NCBI GenBank assembly: GCA_039621445.1
Contig: CP154954.1
Span: 10,249,521-10,313,520, forward strand
DNA length: 64,000 nucleotides
Reading direction: 5' to 3'
DNA from: Euglena gracilis
Taxonomy: Eukaryota; Euglenida; Euglenophyceae; Euglenales
Below the pieces are notes generated by a model. The model ran no database searches, was not told the DNA's origin, and was given only the letters and a program-made list of their open reading frames with translations. A program made the translations under genes and the position numbers. Positions 25,326-61,307 of the stretch are shown here, one piece after another (positions within the stretch are counted from its first letter, which is position 1; every line of letters begins with the position of its first letter).

Positions 25326-28024
25326 CGCCAAAGTCCATCGATTTGCAGCTTTTCACGCTCACGGCTCCGGGTAGGCCGCTGGGCAGCCAACCGGGTTGGC
25401 CGCCGTCGCGGAGGCCGTGCGGGCCGGGCTGTGCCGCCCAACACGGAGACGGCGGGGCTGGCGGGCTGGGACTTCTTCCGGGCGTTGCGGCCTGGGGCCC
25501 TCTTCCTGAACACGACGCTGGTCTCCTTTGTGGACGAGGAAGCCCTGCTTTGGTCCCTGCGGGAGAAGGGCATCCGAGCCGGTCTCCGTCTTCTTACGTT
25601 GTGGATTTTTCGGGCCAAAAATTATTTATATTTTTTTAATTAAATTTCTTTTTTATTTTTTAATAATACAGGTATTTTAATTCGATCCCGTACATGCATC
25701 CACACAAAGGGGCCCAGCGAAGACGAGTGGACCCGGAAGAATTTTGGTACAAAGCGCCGAATTTTTTTTTGGAAAAATGGCCATTTTTGGTATTTTTTTG
25801 TGGGTTCACCTCAAAATTTTGGCCCAAAAAAAGGACAACTGAACTGTATTTGGGTTTTTTGCCTGTTTTCGGGTCCCACCCAGGTCCAGACTGGCAGCCG
25901 GGTTCGATTCTTTCTGGACCCCCACCCCCTTGGGGGGGAGCTTTTTCCAACTTAAAAAAATTACCTGACTGGCATACCAAAATTGTAGATGGCCAAATAT
26001 CCCAAAGTGTGTGTGTGGGCGGGTGGGTGGGTGGGTGTAGGTGTGGGTGTGGATGTGGGTGTTTGGGTGTGTGGGTGTGGGTGTGCGCATGTGCATGTGT
26101 GTGTGTGTGTGTGTGTGTGTGTGGTTGTGTGTGTGTTGTGTGTGTGCGTGTGGTTGGGTGGGCATTGGTGTGTGTGTGAGCCAGTCAGACATTGCACCTT
26201 CAGGAAATCTCCAGGATGCGGCCCTCAATAGCAGCCTCTTGAAGACCAGTCGGGACTGGGAGAGCTGTGGCCTGGGGTCCAAAGCGCTGTCCCCCTCTCG
26301 ATGGACATTGTTGGGACTTTTTGAGTGGTGCTTTGTGCAGTTGCACGCAAAGGAACCACTCAAATAGTTCATTTGCGCAAAGGTCCAAAGTCAATCTTTT
26401 TTTGAAGCCTTAACAGTGGGTATTTCTGAGACTACCCCCCCCCCCCCTGTCGTTCGACCACCCCTCATTTACGACCACCCCCCCCCAGTCGCAGGTTGCA
26501 GGTCGCAGGTCATGGGGGTGTTATGACCATCCCTCCCGGTCACAGGTTGCAGGTTGCGAAAAATTTAAGACCATTTTACCTACGACCACCCCCCCCGGTC
26601 ACAGGTTGCAGGTCATGGGGGTGTTACGACCCCCCCCCCCACCTGGTCACAGGTTGGAGGAACCCGGTCGGACGACAAGGGGGGGCGGGTAACACAGCGT
26701 CAACTAAGTCGACGTGTTTGTGAAGAGCATCTGAGATTCAAACAATTTCAAACAGCGTCTCAGGGTGTTGCAAACCCCCCCGCTGGCGCAGGGCTGGACG
26801 TGTTCCAGGGCGAGCCTGCCGGTGGGGCCGGGGAGTTCCGCTCCGCCCTCGCAGAGCACCCCAACGTGTACATCACCCACCACATCGGGGCCGCCACTGA
26901 GCAGGCCCAGGGTGTGTGGGTGCTGGTGGATTGGGGTTGTGTGTCTATCAAGGTGGGTGGTTGTGTGTTGTGCATTTTGCGCATTGTGTGTTCTTTATGT
27001 GTTGTATGTGTGTGTGTGTGTGTTGTGTGTTGTGTGTTGTGTGTTGTGTGTGTGTGTGTGTGCGCGCGCGCGTGTGTGTGTGTGTGCGTTTGCATGTGCA
27101 GTGCGTGTGTTGTGTGGGTGCGTGGGTGTGTAGATGTGGTGTGTGTTTGTGTCCAGTTTTATGTCATTTTCAAAGTGAGTTCTCTTGGTTGTGCGCAGCA
27201 GGATTGTGTGGGTGTTTTGTGGCATTCCGCGACTGGTGTTTATTTGTGTCGCAATGCAGTAGACGATCCCCCAGACTGCACAGGGTCAAAATCCATTGAA
27301 ATGCCTATGAGACGCAACCCGGGAAATTGTTGGGGTTCTTGCAATTGTCCGGCCTGCTAACAAGTCGTCCGGGTGCAACGCTGGTGGGCCTGTGTGGTGA
27401 CAGCAAAGATGGATGTGTTTCGCATATTTCCGCATTTTTGCGTTTTTTTGTGCAAAAAAAATTCAATTTTTTCAAACACATTTTTTTTTTGCTTTTGGAA
27501 ACACATTTTTTCGTGATTGTTACAATTTTTTTCGCTTTTTTTTACCACTTTTGCAATTTTTTGCAAATTTTAAAGAATTTTGAAACTGAAATTTTCCTCA
27601 TGATTCCATGCAATGTAAATTGGTTAAAATTTTTTAAAAAAATTTAATTGGTCAAAAAATTTTTAAAAATTTTTGTTTGGTTAAAATTAAAATACAATTA
27701 TTGTATATTGGTTTTACGTACGTTTTCATATAATTTTTGCACATTTTCTCTCAAAATTTGGAGCATTTTGCGCATTTTTTTTCTTCAAAAAGTACGCATT
27801 CTTGTGCATTTTTTTGTGCATTTCTGCGCATTTTTGCACACTTTTGTACAATGTTTTCGAGGCCAGGCGAGTGCATGGTCGCGTCGGGGGTGGTAGCCTA
27901 CGTGAGGGGTGCCGCATCGCTCTCTCGCATCGCGCCTCTGTCAGACGCCACGGCGCTGGAGGCTGTGCGGGTCATCAAGGCGTTCGTGGAGGACAGCGTG
28001 GTGCTGAATGCTGTGGTGCCGTGA
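16945..28024 (+). CDS. D-3-phosphoglycerate dehydrogenase-like protein (short form)
   Basis: Hydroxyacid dehydrogenase family; PGDH oxidises 3-phosphoglycerate with NAD as the first step of serine synthesis. Exons by frame and phase: 16945-17118 ([18 protein letters not shown]), 17613-17685 ([14 protein letters not shown]), 18491-18574 ([24 protein letters not shown]), 19352-19396 ([16 protein letters not shown]), 19994-20071, 23911-23997 ([12 protein letters not shown]), 25437-25581 ([11 protein letters not shown]...[10 protein letters not shown]), 26792-26911 ([32 protein letters not shown]) and 27945-28024 ([13 protein letters not shown], stop 28022-28024). All joins are in phase. The Rossmann exon is on the minus strand (21117-21187), and a linker of about 12-15 residues before exon 23911 was not found. 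The acid Glu and His (GEP; THHIG) are present, but the usual Arg of NTxRG is Leu. The product is about 320-335 residues with no ACT domain. The ATG at 16945 is the likely start, though an upstream exon is possible. The family is certain; activity is not. Confidence 0.85.
18735..19030. repeat. GACCCTGACAG dispersed repeat
   Basis: Repeated GGACCCTGACAGTTCCC-type words. The reverse-complement form (GAGAACCTGTCAGGGTCC) occurs at 2611-2690 and 51250-51300. In intron 3 of the PGDH-like gene. Confidence 0.6.
19397..19993 (+). other. nonconventional intron with 8-base duplication (PGDH-like gene)
   Basis: No GT-AG pair fits between DRR and IVENV, but removing this segment restores the frame. CCGCCGGA occurs at 19392-19399 and again at 19989-19996. 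Between the copies the sequence begins CAGGGTTTTC (19400) and ends GCGAACCCTG (19988), an inverted repeat of 7 bases. Cutting 3 bases before CAG and 5 bases after CTG gives CAG at +4..+6 and CTG at -8..-6, the geometry known for euglenid nonconventional introns. The intron is also exactly what an insertion with an 8-base target duplication would leave. Confidence 0.8.
20466..20880. repeat. GGGCAATTG(A/T)C repeat clusters
   Basis: Two clusters (20466-20600 and 20788-20880) of a 17-20 base unit built on GGGCAATTGACGCCCCC and GGGAAATTGTCACCCCC, in an intron of the PGDH-like gene next to the inverted exon. Confidence 0.7.
21117..21187 (-). CDS. inverted Rossmann-fold exon of the PGDH-like gene
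   Basis: On the minus strand an acceptor ...CGCACGCAG is followed by [18 protein letters not shown] and ALGGR, then a GT donor. This is the NAD-binding segment that the plus-strand PGDH-like gene lacks. It starts with the two bases needed to complete the codon left open by the exon ending at 20071 (GLAG | G-RTLGVIG), so it fits that gene exactly in sequence and phase but lies in the opposite orientation between its neighbours. The glycine motif is GSGNIA, with the third Gly of GxGxxG replaced by Ala. Explanations are a real inversion (broken gene), an assembly error, or a stray antisense copy. Confidence 0.75.
21504..21806 (-). CDS. hypothetical antisense reading frame inside the PGDH-like gene
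   Basis: A 100-codon open frame begins [17 protein letters not shown] and has ordinary composition with no low-complexity bias, which is unusual here. It is on the same strand as the inverted exon at 21117-21187 and 0.3 kb upstream of it in that orientation. No family is recognised. It could be a fragment of a mobile element, an exon carried in with the inversion, or chance. Confidence 0.25.
   Translation of the reverse strand: MTGRQRLAEAIHQLRKSAGNPNGFTFQFHNHLRGKWHVVKCQGTLDVSGHHLLCCKFNNLYKRHAAVQDFLTSLAQRAGFQAMENGIPTRPTKRYIERQR
22033..22078. repeat. tandem 2 x 23 bases
   Basis: ATTGTCCAAAGATCCACCAA-CCG occurs twice back to back without mismatch. Confidence 0.9.
22211..22331. repeat. (GT)n / (GC)n microsatellite
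   Basis: Alternating purine-pyrimidine tract with GCGCGC interruptions; a potential Z-DNA former. Confidence 0.95.
22891..22992. repeat. 14-base minisatellite
   Basis: About seven units of GAAGACGTCGGTGA and close variants. Confidence 0.85.
23998..25436 (+). other. probable nonconventional intron (PGDH-like gene)
   Basis: The frame joins LHVAA to [10 protein letters not shown] in phase when this is removed. CAG is at 24001-24003 (+4) and CTG at 25429-25431 (-8). No usable AG acceptor lies before 25437. Only part of a direct repeat survives (TGCCG at both borders), suggesting an older insertion. It contains C/G-run repeats and a (GT)n tract at 25296-25323. Confidence 0.6.
26009..26180. repeat. 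(GGGT)n / (GT)n microsatellite
   Basis: GGGTGT and GT tract in intron 8 of the PGDH-like gene. Confidence 0.9.
26430..26690. repeat. tandem repeat of about 50 bases with C/G runs
   Basis: Three to four degenerate units: ACGACCACCCCCCCC, GGTCACAGGTTGCAGGTC, ATGGGGGTGTTACGACC. Just upstream of the PGDH exon at 26792. Confidence 0.75.
26911..27155. repeat. (GT)n / (GTTGT)n microsatellite
   Basis: GT-rich tract that begins right at the donor of the PGDH exon ending 26911. Confidence 0.9.
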
Positions 28025-29544
28025 GCGGAGCCCCCTCGCAACTCGCTGTGACGTCGCTCATGGAATGGGTGGGTGCGTGGCAGCCGTGGCTGTTCGAATC
28101 GCATCACTGGCAGTCTGAAGGCTGTCTCCCCTCCCCCGCACACGAATTTTATTTGTTTGTTCGAGGTCTTTTGCTGTATGCGACTGACCCTGTGCATCGT
28201 TTGTGTTGCTGCGACCTTTGTTACTACAGAAGGAAAGCGCAATAGGGAACACGGAGATTTAATGAATTTCATTTTGGCAATATTTCAAAGAGGTCGTTTC
28301 TTTGTCACACACAGATATTTTTTTTTATTTAGGTTGTAGAACGGGTGTGGCGGATCGACGATCTGAGCGGAATCTCTCATGGATTTCAATCCGGGAACCA
28401 CCATCCATGCCTGTGGCCTGTGCCGTGGCAAAACGACAACAAAAGCAACTCCGGAGGGGCTGCAACCCACACAGCCTTACGCCCAGCAGCCTTTTTCCAG
28501 CCAGCCCAAATTTTCCAGTTGTGAGCTGACCCCAGCGTCGCCTGTGTTGATCTTCATTTCTTGGTCCCTGGGTTTGATTGGTTTGAAACATTCGAAAGTC
28601 AATTGCCACCACTCACAATCCAATTTTGGGTTGCCAATAAGATTTTGATGGCTCTGTTGTTGTTGTTGTTGTTGCCTTCTCCCATTTCACAATCCGGAAT
28701 GATTCATTGCATTTGCAAATGCAGCTGTACGATATATTCTCAACATTCAGTTTGCATGTGTGTGCACATGTACACATGAGCATTTTTCCAAACCCTGCTC
28801 ACGCCTGTCCTTTTTTGGTACTCCTGAAATTCTTGATTCGACCGGGAGTTTCTTTTTTTTTTACCAATGTGATGTCGAAGCTCACACCGACATCAACTCC
28901 CTCCCATCCCCAGGCATGGTTATGCCCAATATGAGTCCGACTCGTCCCGGGGGTGTGGGGGCATGAATGACTGTTGTTTTTTTTTTGAAGTGGCTGGATT
29001 GGGTCTCCAACCCCCCCCCCCCGGGACCAAAATTTTTCAAAAAATCCTCAATGGTATACTCCTGCAACAGGGGTGTTGTTAGGATATTTATCCCTCAGCT
29101 TTTTCCGTCTTATTCTCTGCCCAAACCATTGCCTAATGTTTGTCTGACGGCACCCCCCATAGGTGCGGCAAGTTTAGGGCTCCAAACCCCTCAAAATCAA
29201 TTCTTGTGACCGAGGGGTGTCAATTTCCATTTTCAAAGGAAATGCAGTCACTTTTTGAAAGCAGTCTGTTAGTTCTATCTGGGCTGAACCTCCACAGGGG
29301 GGGTCATTTCGGCCACTGGGGTCAAAATGGCCCGGCGTTGTGGGTGGCCAGAAACCTCCAAAAGCGTACAACCGGCTCCAACCCCCTTGATTTTGGACCA
29401 TTTAGTCCAGAGTGACCTGATTGATAGATCCCACGAGGAAGTGCTTGACTGATTCAAACGTTACTGACTGGTTTTTTTGTACACCCTCCCCAGATATCTG
29501 AAAGCAATGGTATGGCTTGCCCCTGTCATCGGCGGAAAAAATAG

Positions 29545-29570
29545 AAATTGTCGATGATCATCGACAATTT
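29545..29570. repeat. perfect 26-base palindrome
   Basis: The arm AAATTGTCGATGA is followed directly by its reverse complement, flanked by A-rich and T-rich runs. As RNA it would form a loopless or tight hairpin. It lies between two genes, about 1 kb before the SR-protein start. Function unknown. Confidence 0.85.
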
Positions 29571-30580
29571 ATTATTTTTTTGCCGCTGGACGGCTGCTGA
29601 ACATTTCCGGATGTTGCGATTTAGATCCAAAACGGGTTGCCAGCACTACAAAAAAAAGCTATAGTTGAACCTTAGACCCCTCAGAACTGTGCCCAACCTG
29701 TAGTCGTGAAAATGAAGAATTAATTAATCAAAAAAATATAAGGAAATAAAATGCAGAAAAGTCCAGGAATAAAGTTGTTACACAAAATTTTGATTACCAG
29801 GCGAAAAATTTCCACTGGGTAACGTCCTGCAACATGTTATTATTGTTTGTTGTTTTTGGATTCGAACATGCAACAAAGGATCGAAATGAAAATTGGGTAA
29901 AAAAGAGTGAACTGCCTCGCTCAGGTCTTCAAAGCTGGAAATCATTTTTTGCATGGCTTCAAAAAAATCCATTCAAAATGGCACCTTGCATGAAAAATTC
30001 AACGACTGTGAATATGCATGAACCTCTCCATTTCTTTTCCTTCGAGGGTGATAGGATCCGGCTTGGTGGTTGCAAAACTGAGTGAAGGCTTTCAAGAAGT
30101 CGAGGTTAAATGTACCCAGAAGCGGTCCCCTTTCAGCCACCCAAGGGGTCTATAGGGCGTTTTGGTCATTTTTTAGTTTTCCCTCAAAGATTGATTGGTT
30201 CTCATGCAATTCCTAATTGTTCTCACAGTAGCATGCCCTGAGGTTTTTGGCATATTTCCACAAAGCATCATCATATTTTTATTTCATATATTTATGTTCA
30301 TATTTATGTTTATATTTATATTTGTATTTATATTTGTAATGACAGGAGATAAGTGTATGAAATACATAAACATATTAACAAATAACTAATTATTTTTTGT
30401 ATTTATATTTATATTTGTTTTTGTATTTATATTTATATTTATATTTATGTTCATGTTTTTGTTTTTGTTTTTGTTTATGTTTTATGTTTATATGTATGTA
30501 TGTATTCATCATCATATTTTTTTCACACTCTATTACTGTTTTTTTTGTGAGAGAGGAAAATACGGCATCAAACAAGCCCC

Positions 30581-30594
30581 GGTCTCTTTCGCAG
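30581..30594 (+). promoter_or_regulatory. probable spliced-leader acceptor, SR-protein gene
   Basis: The pyrimidine-rich run GGTCTCTTTCGCAG ends 7 bases before the ATG used at 30602. Euglenid mRNAs receive a trans-spliced leader at such a site. An earlier ATG at 30595 opens only a 12-codon frame, so initiation at 30602 is preferred from the RRM reading frame. Confidence 0.5.
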
Positions 30595-30601
30595 ATGCCA
30601 C

Positions 30602-36741
<6,140 letters not shown>

Positions 36742-37584
36742 GTGGTTTTAGACCATTTCTGAGAGCGCACCTGGGGGCGATTGGCTGTCGGAGCGACTGA
36801 TGGGATTTTGTGTGCCGAGACTTGCCCTCATCAACCCCATAGTTTTTGTTTTTTTAGGCACTGGCTGGAAAAATTCTTCTTGAATGTACTGACTGGTTCA
36901 TCCAGAGTGATCCCCGTCCACAGGTGGCTTTCAGCCTTCACTTGCGATTTTACCCCGTCCCCATTTTCAGGCTTTTTGGCTTGTTTTGTTTTGCATATGG
37001 CCCACCAAAATTTGTACCTTGCCATTTGGCCCCCAAAGTTGGCACCCCGGCTTTAGCTTCGAATGTGGCCACATAAATTTCAATGAAATCAATTTAAATA
37101 TTGTTTTAGCCCAACCCAGTGGAAAAAAAAAATCAGAATCCCAAAGATGATTCTGGGGGGTGCTGATTGGTCTACGAAATCCAAAGGACCGCTTTTCGGA
37201 AATGGTATCCTGGATGGTCGGATGGTTGGCTTGATGGTTGCCACTTCACCGCCTTGTGGTCATGAAACACATGCTACATTATTGCCGGCCAGCCGGGCCA
37301 GTTTTCAGCCATGGATTCCAGACCAGAACCCACAAAGTTAGATCCGGTTCTCATTGGGGAGGGGGGTGCTCTTTTCATGATTATCATCATTTAAGAATAA
37401 GTAAACAAAAGACGTTCTGCAGTGTGGTTTCATTTTCTTGAACCCAAGTGCCCAGCCGGCATGGTCTGTCCAAACAAACATCTGTTGAAGGCTTTGTTTT
37501 GATTTGGAAGCCCCCCCCTCTCTGGGGGCCTTAAAAAGAAGCCTGATCCCTTGCCGATGCTGTTGATGCTGCTGGAAAGCCGCC

Positions 37585-37595
37585 GTCCTCTACAG
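37585..37595 (+). promoter_or_regulatory. probable spliced-leader acceptor, EF-hand gene
   Basis: GTCCTCTACAG lies 8 bases upstream of the ATG at 37604. Same arrangement as at the SR-protein gene. Confidence 0.45.
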
Positions 37596-37603
37596 TCTAA
37601 ATC

Positions 37604-38289
37604 ATGGCTGAGGAGGAGGAATGGAAACAAATGTGGTACGTCTTTGCCCATGGCCCAGTGCAATGTGGAGAGAGCCAATGCATAGAGAAAGTGCATGTGT
37701 AGCTGCGTAACATATTTACGGACGCTGGAGGGCAGCGCGTTTGCATCCACATGCTTTCATCCATATCGCAAATCCGTGCATTTACGACAAATGTGCATCT
37801 GCTCACTGCCATTCACTACCATTTCCCCTGATTTACTGCATTTATTTTCCGTTTGCACCAACCACTGCATCCATTCATGTGGCATGGCCATATGGCGCAC
37901 ACACGCGGTTGAAGAGTTCATTCACCATTCCACGGATTGGGTGTATACCAGCTGCGTGCACCATGCTGCACGTGCGCACGGTGCACGCGTGCAGCATGCG
38001 TCAAACCGCACGCATGCAATATGGCGCGTGCGTGTGCCAGATACACTGTGGTCACGGCCTGTCACGCCCCATCCTGGCGAAGGAAGCAAGCAGAATGGGG
38101 AGGGGGACGATTTTGCCGGGCCGTGCGGGCGACAGCCAGAAGGAGGACAAGGTGGCCAAGGCTGACTTCGTCCATATTGTGCGCTCTTTGGAACCGCGGT
38201 TGTGCCGGATGGGTGGGTGGGCGGGTGTTGTGTGTGTTTGTGTTGCGTGTGTGGGTGTGTGTCTGTGTGTCTGTGTGTCTGTGTGTTTG

Positions 38290-38330
<41 letters not shown>

Positions 38331-41156
38331 TGCGTTGCGTTGCGTTGTGTTGTGTTGCGTTGCGTTGTGTTGTGTTGTGTTGTGTTGTGTTGTGTTGGGT
38401 AGGTGGGTGGGTGGGTGGAGGGCAGGCGGTCTCTTAAGCTGGAGGGGATCATACCCTCACCCCCCTCCTGGGAGCTCCAGTCCACCAGGGCCCTTTTTTA
38501 CCAGCCAGCCGCTCCAGCACCTGGCTGGAAGCAGCTGCTGCTTGGCCTGCCTTTCCCCCACCATACATCTCTCTAAGGTTTTGCGAACCCCCCCGGGGGG
38601 GGCGGCTGCAGCCAGCCCCGATTTGGCCCAGCCCAGCCGCAGCAGCACCCCCTCGGGGGGGGGGGTGCTGCTAGCCCAGCTAGCCAGCCCCTTTTTGGGG
38701 GGTCCAGCCCAAAATTTTTCGGCGCAAAGCGCCGAAATTTTTGAAAAACTGTGTTCAAAAGTGGCCAAAAATGGGGTTTGGGGGGCGTTTGGGGCATTTT
38801 TGGGGGGTTTCAGATGCATCATTTTTTCAAAACTGTGTTTTGCAGGTCATTTTTGGGCATTTTTCCGATTTCAGTCCAGCTCGCCCCGGTTCGGGTCCAG
38901 CCGGGGTCCAGCCCCCCCCCCCCCCCGGGGGGAGCTAGCCAGCTCAAATTTCTAGCCAGCCCAAATTTCTAGCCCTAGCCCAGCAACCCCCCCCGGGGTC
39001 CTTAAAGAGATGTATGTCCCCCACGTCTTTATTTCAATGGACCCTCCCCCACCGGGTCCGTTGCAGCCAGGCTGAGCCAAGAAAAGTGTTTGTCCCGGAA
39101 TTTTGTTTGAAAAAGAACGGTCGTGTTGCCAAAAAAAAGTATTTTCCAGGTTCTTAATTGAGAAATCAAAGTTTGTTTTAAAATGTGAATTGGAGTACCA
39201 TTTTCAGGTATCATCTGGGTCCGGCTGACATCTGAACCCCCCGCCCGGGGGGGGGGGGGTCCAGCTCCTTTTTTCGGATCTCAGCACACCCACAGTTCCA
39301 TGTTCATCATCCGGGTTAGAAAGAGGCACCCCCTTCGGGAAGGGGTCCGGCGAACGCGTAATTTCGGGCCCACCAAAAAGCCGTACGTCGCCGCGGCGCC
39401 CGTCGCGACAGCGGCCACGGAAGGGTCGGCCCGGCCGCGCGGGCGACGCAAGTACTCCGAGCAGGAGCTGCGGGGGCGGCTGGCGGCGCTGCCGGACCCC
39501 GTGCCGCTGGCCGACTTCCTGGCGTTCATGCGGGAGCCGTACACGCCGCCCACGCAGGCCGAGCTGTGGGAGGCGCTGGACTTCCTGGGCGGCCGGAGTG
39601 GGTCTGCCCCACAGCCACAGTGTGGGGGGGGGGGGGGCTCAGACACCGGGGATGAGGCCACACCCCGCACGGCGATCCTTTCCGGAACCTGGTCGCCCAC
39701 AATTTCTTTTTTCTTTCAAAAATGTCTCCTGCCAAAAGAATAAGAAGAAGAATGGCGAGAAAATTCACCATTGGGCAAGATCTCTGGTGGAAACGGTTTG
39801 TGCAACAATGGGATATCAGACGAAACACAGAAGTCAACAGAATGTTTGTGTTTTGTGCAAATGAAAATGCACCAGGAAATTTGCTGTGGCTTTGAGCATG
39901 TGTTTATGTATGCGTGGATGTGCGCATGCACAGGGAAGTGTAGTTAAGCAACCAGAACGCAAAACCCAACAAGGAAACAACGTTCCTAGTGTGCAGCCAT
40001 TTCCTCGATCGCTCAAGAAAATATAAGGCTGGGATGAACTACCACATTATCACTAGGAGAGAGATGAGCTTCCTCGTTGGTATTTTTGTTGGGTTTGATC
40101 AGATCTTTTTCCAGAGTTCAAATGCAGGAAATCTAACTTCTTCAGGCTACCTTATCCGGAGGCCACAAACATTTCCAACCTCTCCAACCAATTTCTCCGA
40201 ACAGTGGTGCGCCACCTAAGGAAAGGCCCAGCAGACCCCCTGTCTCCATGCTTTTAATATTAAAACTTACATCTGTTTTTGCAGGTCTACCCTTTACACG
40301 GATTTAAAGGTGTGCATTTCAAGGTTGTGCAATTTCAAACTGGACATTTTTTTACCCCGCCCCCCCCCCCCCACGCGACACAGGTACATCCGCCAGTCGG
40401 AGCTGCTCACGTACCTGACTGGCCTGGGGGAGCCGATGTCGCGGGAGGAGGCGCAGCACGTGCTGAACAACGTCAAGGTGGACGACGACGGCCGCATCAG
40501 CGTCGACGAGCTGTGCAAGTGTGCCGGCCGTGTTCGCTTTGACGACGCGTTCCCGCCCCAAGCGCGTTGAGTCGCCGGCCGCTTTCTCGTTGTTGTGGAG
40601 TGGCACGGAGAGGGTGACCATCCTGTGGGCTGTTTCCGGACCATACGTTTCACAATTGGGGGGGGGGGTACCCCCAGGTTCGGGATGGGTTGGGGATAAG
40701 GTTAGGGGTAGGGTTGGTATAAGGTTAGGGGTGGGTTCAGGTTTCGAAAATGGCTCCAAGATCCATTGATTTTCTCTTGAGATGTTCCGCTCGGAAAACA
40801 GTCAAGCCCTACTGTCAGCCAACGTGCCACTTCGGGAAGTTGCCAGGTCCCCAAACTGGCTGGAACTGTGGGGGGGGGGGGCTGCTTTTTTTCCATTCAA
40901 CTGAATGGGCACACCAGCAGGGTGTTTCTGAACGTTTCTGTGTCCTGGATGAGAGGGGGGTCGGGTGACGGTAATCCCTAATGCAATCCAGCCATCCCCA
41001 TCCCACCACAGCACTGCCACACAATCCCAAATGCATGGTTTCCCATTTCCACCCCCCCCCAAATTCCTAATTCGCAGGTACCTTTGGACACCGGTGCCGT
41101 CGATGATGCCGCAAATCGTGGAGCTGCAGAACCAGCTGGCCGCGGCCAAAACCTAG
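37604..41156 (+). CDS. EF-hand protein of the calmodulin / myosin light chain type
   Basis: Small acidic protein, about 150 residues. Exons: 37604-37635 (MAEEEEWKQM), about 38136-38198 (QKEDKVAKADFVHIVRSL), about 39449-39601 (KYSEQELRGRLAALPD, PVPLADFLAFM, AELWEALDFLGG), 40384-40512 (YIRQSELLTYLTGLGEPM, SREEAQHVLNNVKV, DDDGRISVDEL) and 41078-41156 (YLWTPVPSMMPQIVELQN, stop 41154-41156). The last three are joined in phase by GT-AG introns. It has the four-EF-hand layout of calmodulin and myosin light chains: loop 1 and loop 2 are degenerate, loop 3 (GGRSGYIRQSEL) lacks most Ca ligands, and loop 4 (VDDDGRISVDEL) is the best candidate for Ca binding. It probably acts as a light chain on an IQ-containing partner (inference). 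The start of the third exon is uncertain; a longer version from about 39296 is also open. Confidence 0.7.
38213..38420. repeat. compound microsatellite: GT, CT and (GTGTT/GCGTT)n
   Basis: (CT)n at about 38289-38314, a GTTGC/GTTGT pentamer at 38329-38398, then GGTG units. In the intron after the second EF-hand exon. Confidence 0.9.
38562..39016. mobile_element. MITE-like element, CATACATC family, complete copy
   Basis: Ends CATACATCTCT-TAAGG and CCTTAAAGAGATGTATG are inverted copies with one mismatch. They are flanked by exact 8-base repeats TCCCCCAC (38554-38561 and 39017-39024). Length 455 bases, no coding capacity; it contains short internal inverted blocks (GGCGCAAAGCGCC). It lies in an intron of the EF-hand gene, between its second and third coding blocks. 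A nearly identical but 3'-truncated copy is at about 50529-50905. Confidence 0.9.
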
Positions 41157-41839
41157 CCGCCGTACCCAGCCGCAGGGAAGCTAACAGCCGCCCCTGGAGG
41201 CTCGGTTCTCAGTCTTCCAAATGAGCTTTTGGTGCAGCGTTCAGTACCCCTGGTCAACACCAGACCGTGTTTGTTTCGGTCCTTTTTGGGGGTCAAAAAA
41301 TTGATTTTCAGAATTTTCTCGAACGCGGCGGGGAGTCAAAGGAAATGTCCACAGACCTAAATTGAAGCCCTTAAAATGCCCTATCTGACAGTATTTTGAT
41401 TTCCCCGCAACTCCCCGCCTTGCCCGAGTTACGGCCATTTTTCGGCCAATTTTGGCCATTTCCCCTCTTCGGCGTTTTGGCCCAACAGCTCCCCTGCGAC
41501 CAGGTTGATCGCCCAGCTCTTCCCTTCTCCCCCCATTATGACTCCCACTGATGTGTGAGGTGCGATTAATTGTGCTGCCAACTCCACTACTGCCCCAGCG
41601 ACCGATTTGCCCCTGGGCGCCCTCTGGCACCCATCGCACAAAGCATTGCCCAGTCCTGATTTGGTTTCCGTGTGCACAAAAGCTCTTCATTCCAAAAGTA
41701 CAATTTTGTCTCCCGTCATGCCCCACGATTTTCATAAATTTCAGTCACCATAGGAGTTGGATGTTCCGAGGGCCTTTTAGATAGACATTCCACTTCATTC
41801 ACATTGCCCCATATTTAAGCGCATGATTTGCATATCTAT

Positions 41840-41985
41840 CGCACATTCCCGCATATTTTAGCAATTTTTTTTGCATATTTTAGCACTTTTTTTGCATATT
41901 TTAGCACTTTTTTTGCACATTTTTAGCACATTTTTTTTGCATATTTTAGCTCATTTTAGCACATTTTTTTTTGCAAATTTTAGTG
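41840..41985. repeat. 22-base AT-rich minisatellite
   Basis: Five to six units of TTTTTTTGCATATTTTAGCA. Just upstream of the first recognised coiled-coil exon. Confidence 0.8.
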
Positions 41986-42049
41986 CACGTTCCCGCATAC
42001 TTGGGGGGGGTATTATTAAACACATATCCCCCCCCTGCATTGTTTGCAG

Positions 42050-61307
<19,258 letters not shown>

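Larger units (their letters stand above)
28025..30601. other. intergenic interval between the PGDH-like and SR-protein genes
   Basis: AT-rich with short C/G runs; no exon recognised. It contains a perfect 26-base palindrome (29545-29570) and a TTTATA-rich stretch (30270-30500) just before the SR-protein start. An open frame at 29834-30085 is AT-rich and has no splice context. Confidence 0.5.

Noticed and set aside
40675-40740. Telomere-like TTAGGGG/TAGGGTT words
   Set aside because: Only a few degenerate units within a single intron or intergenic patch; not a telomere or a convincing interstitial array.
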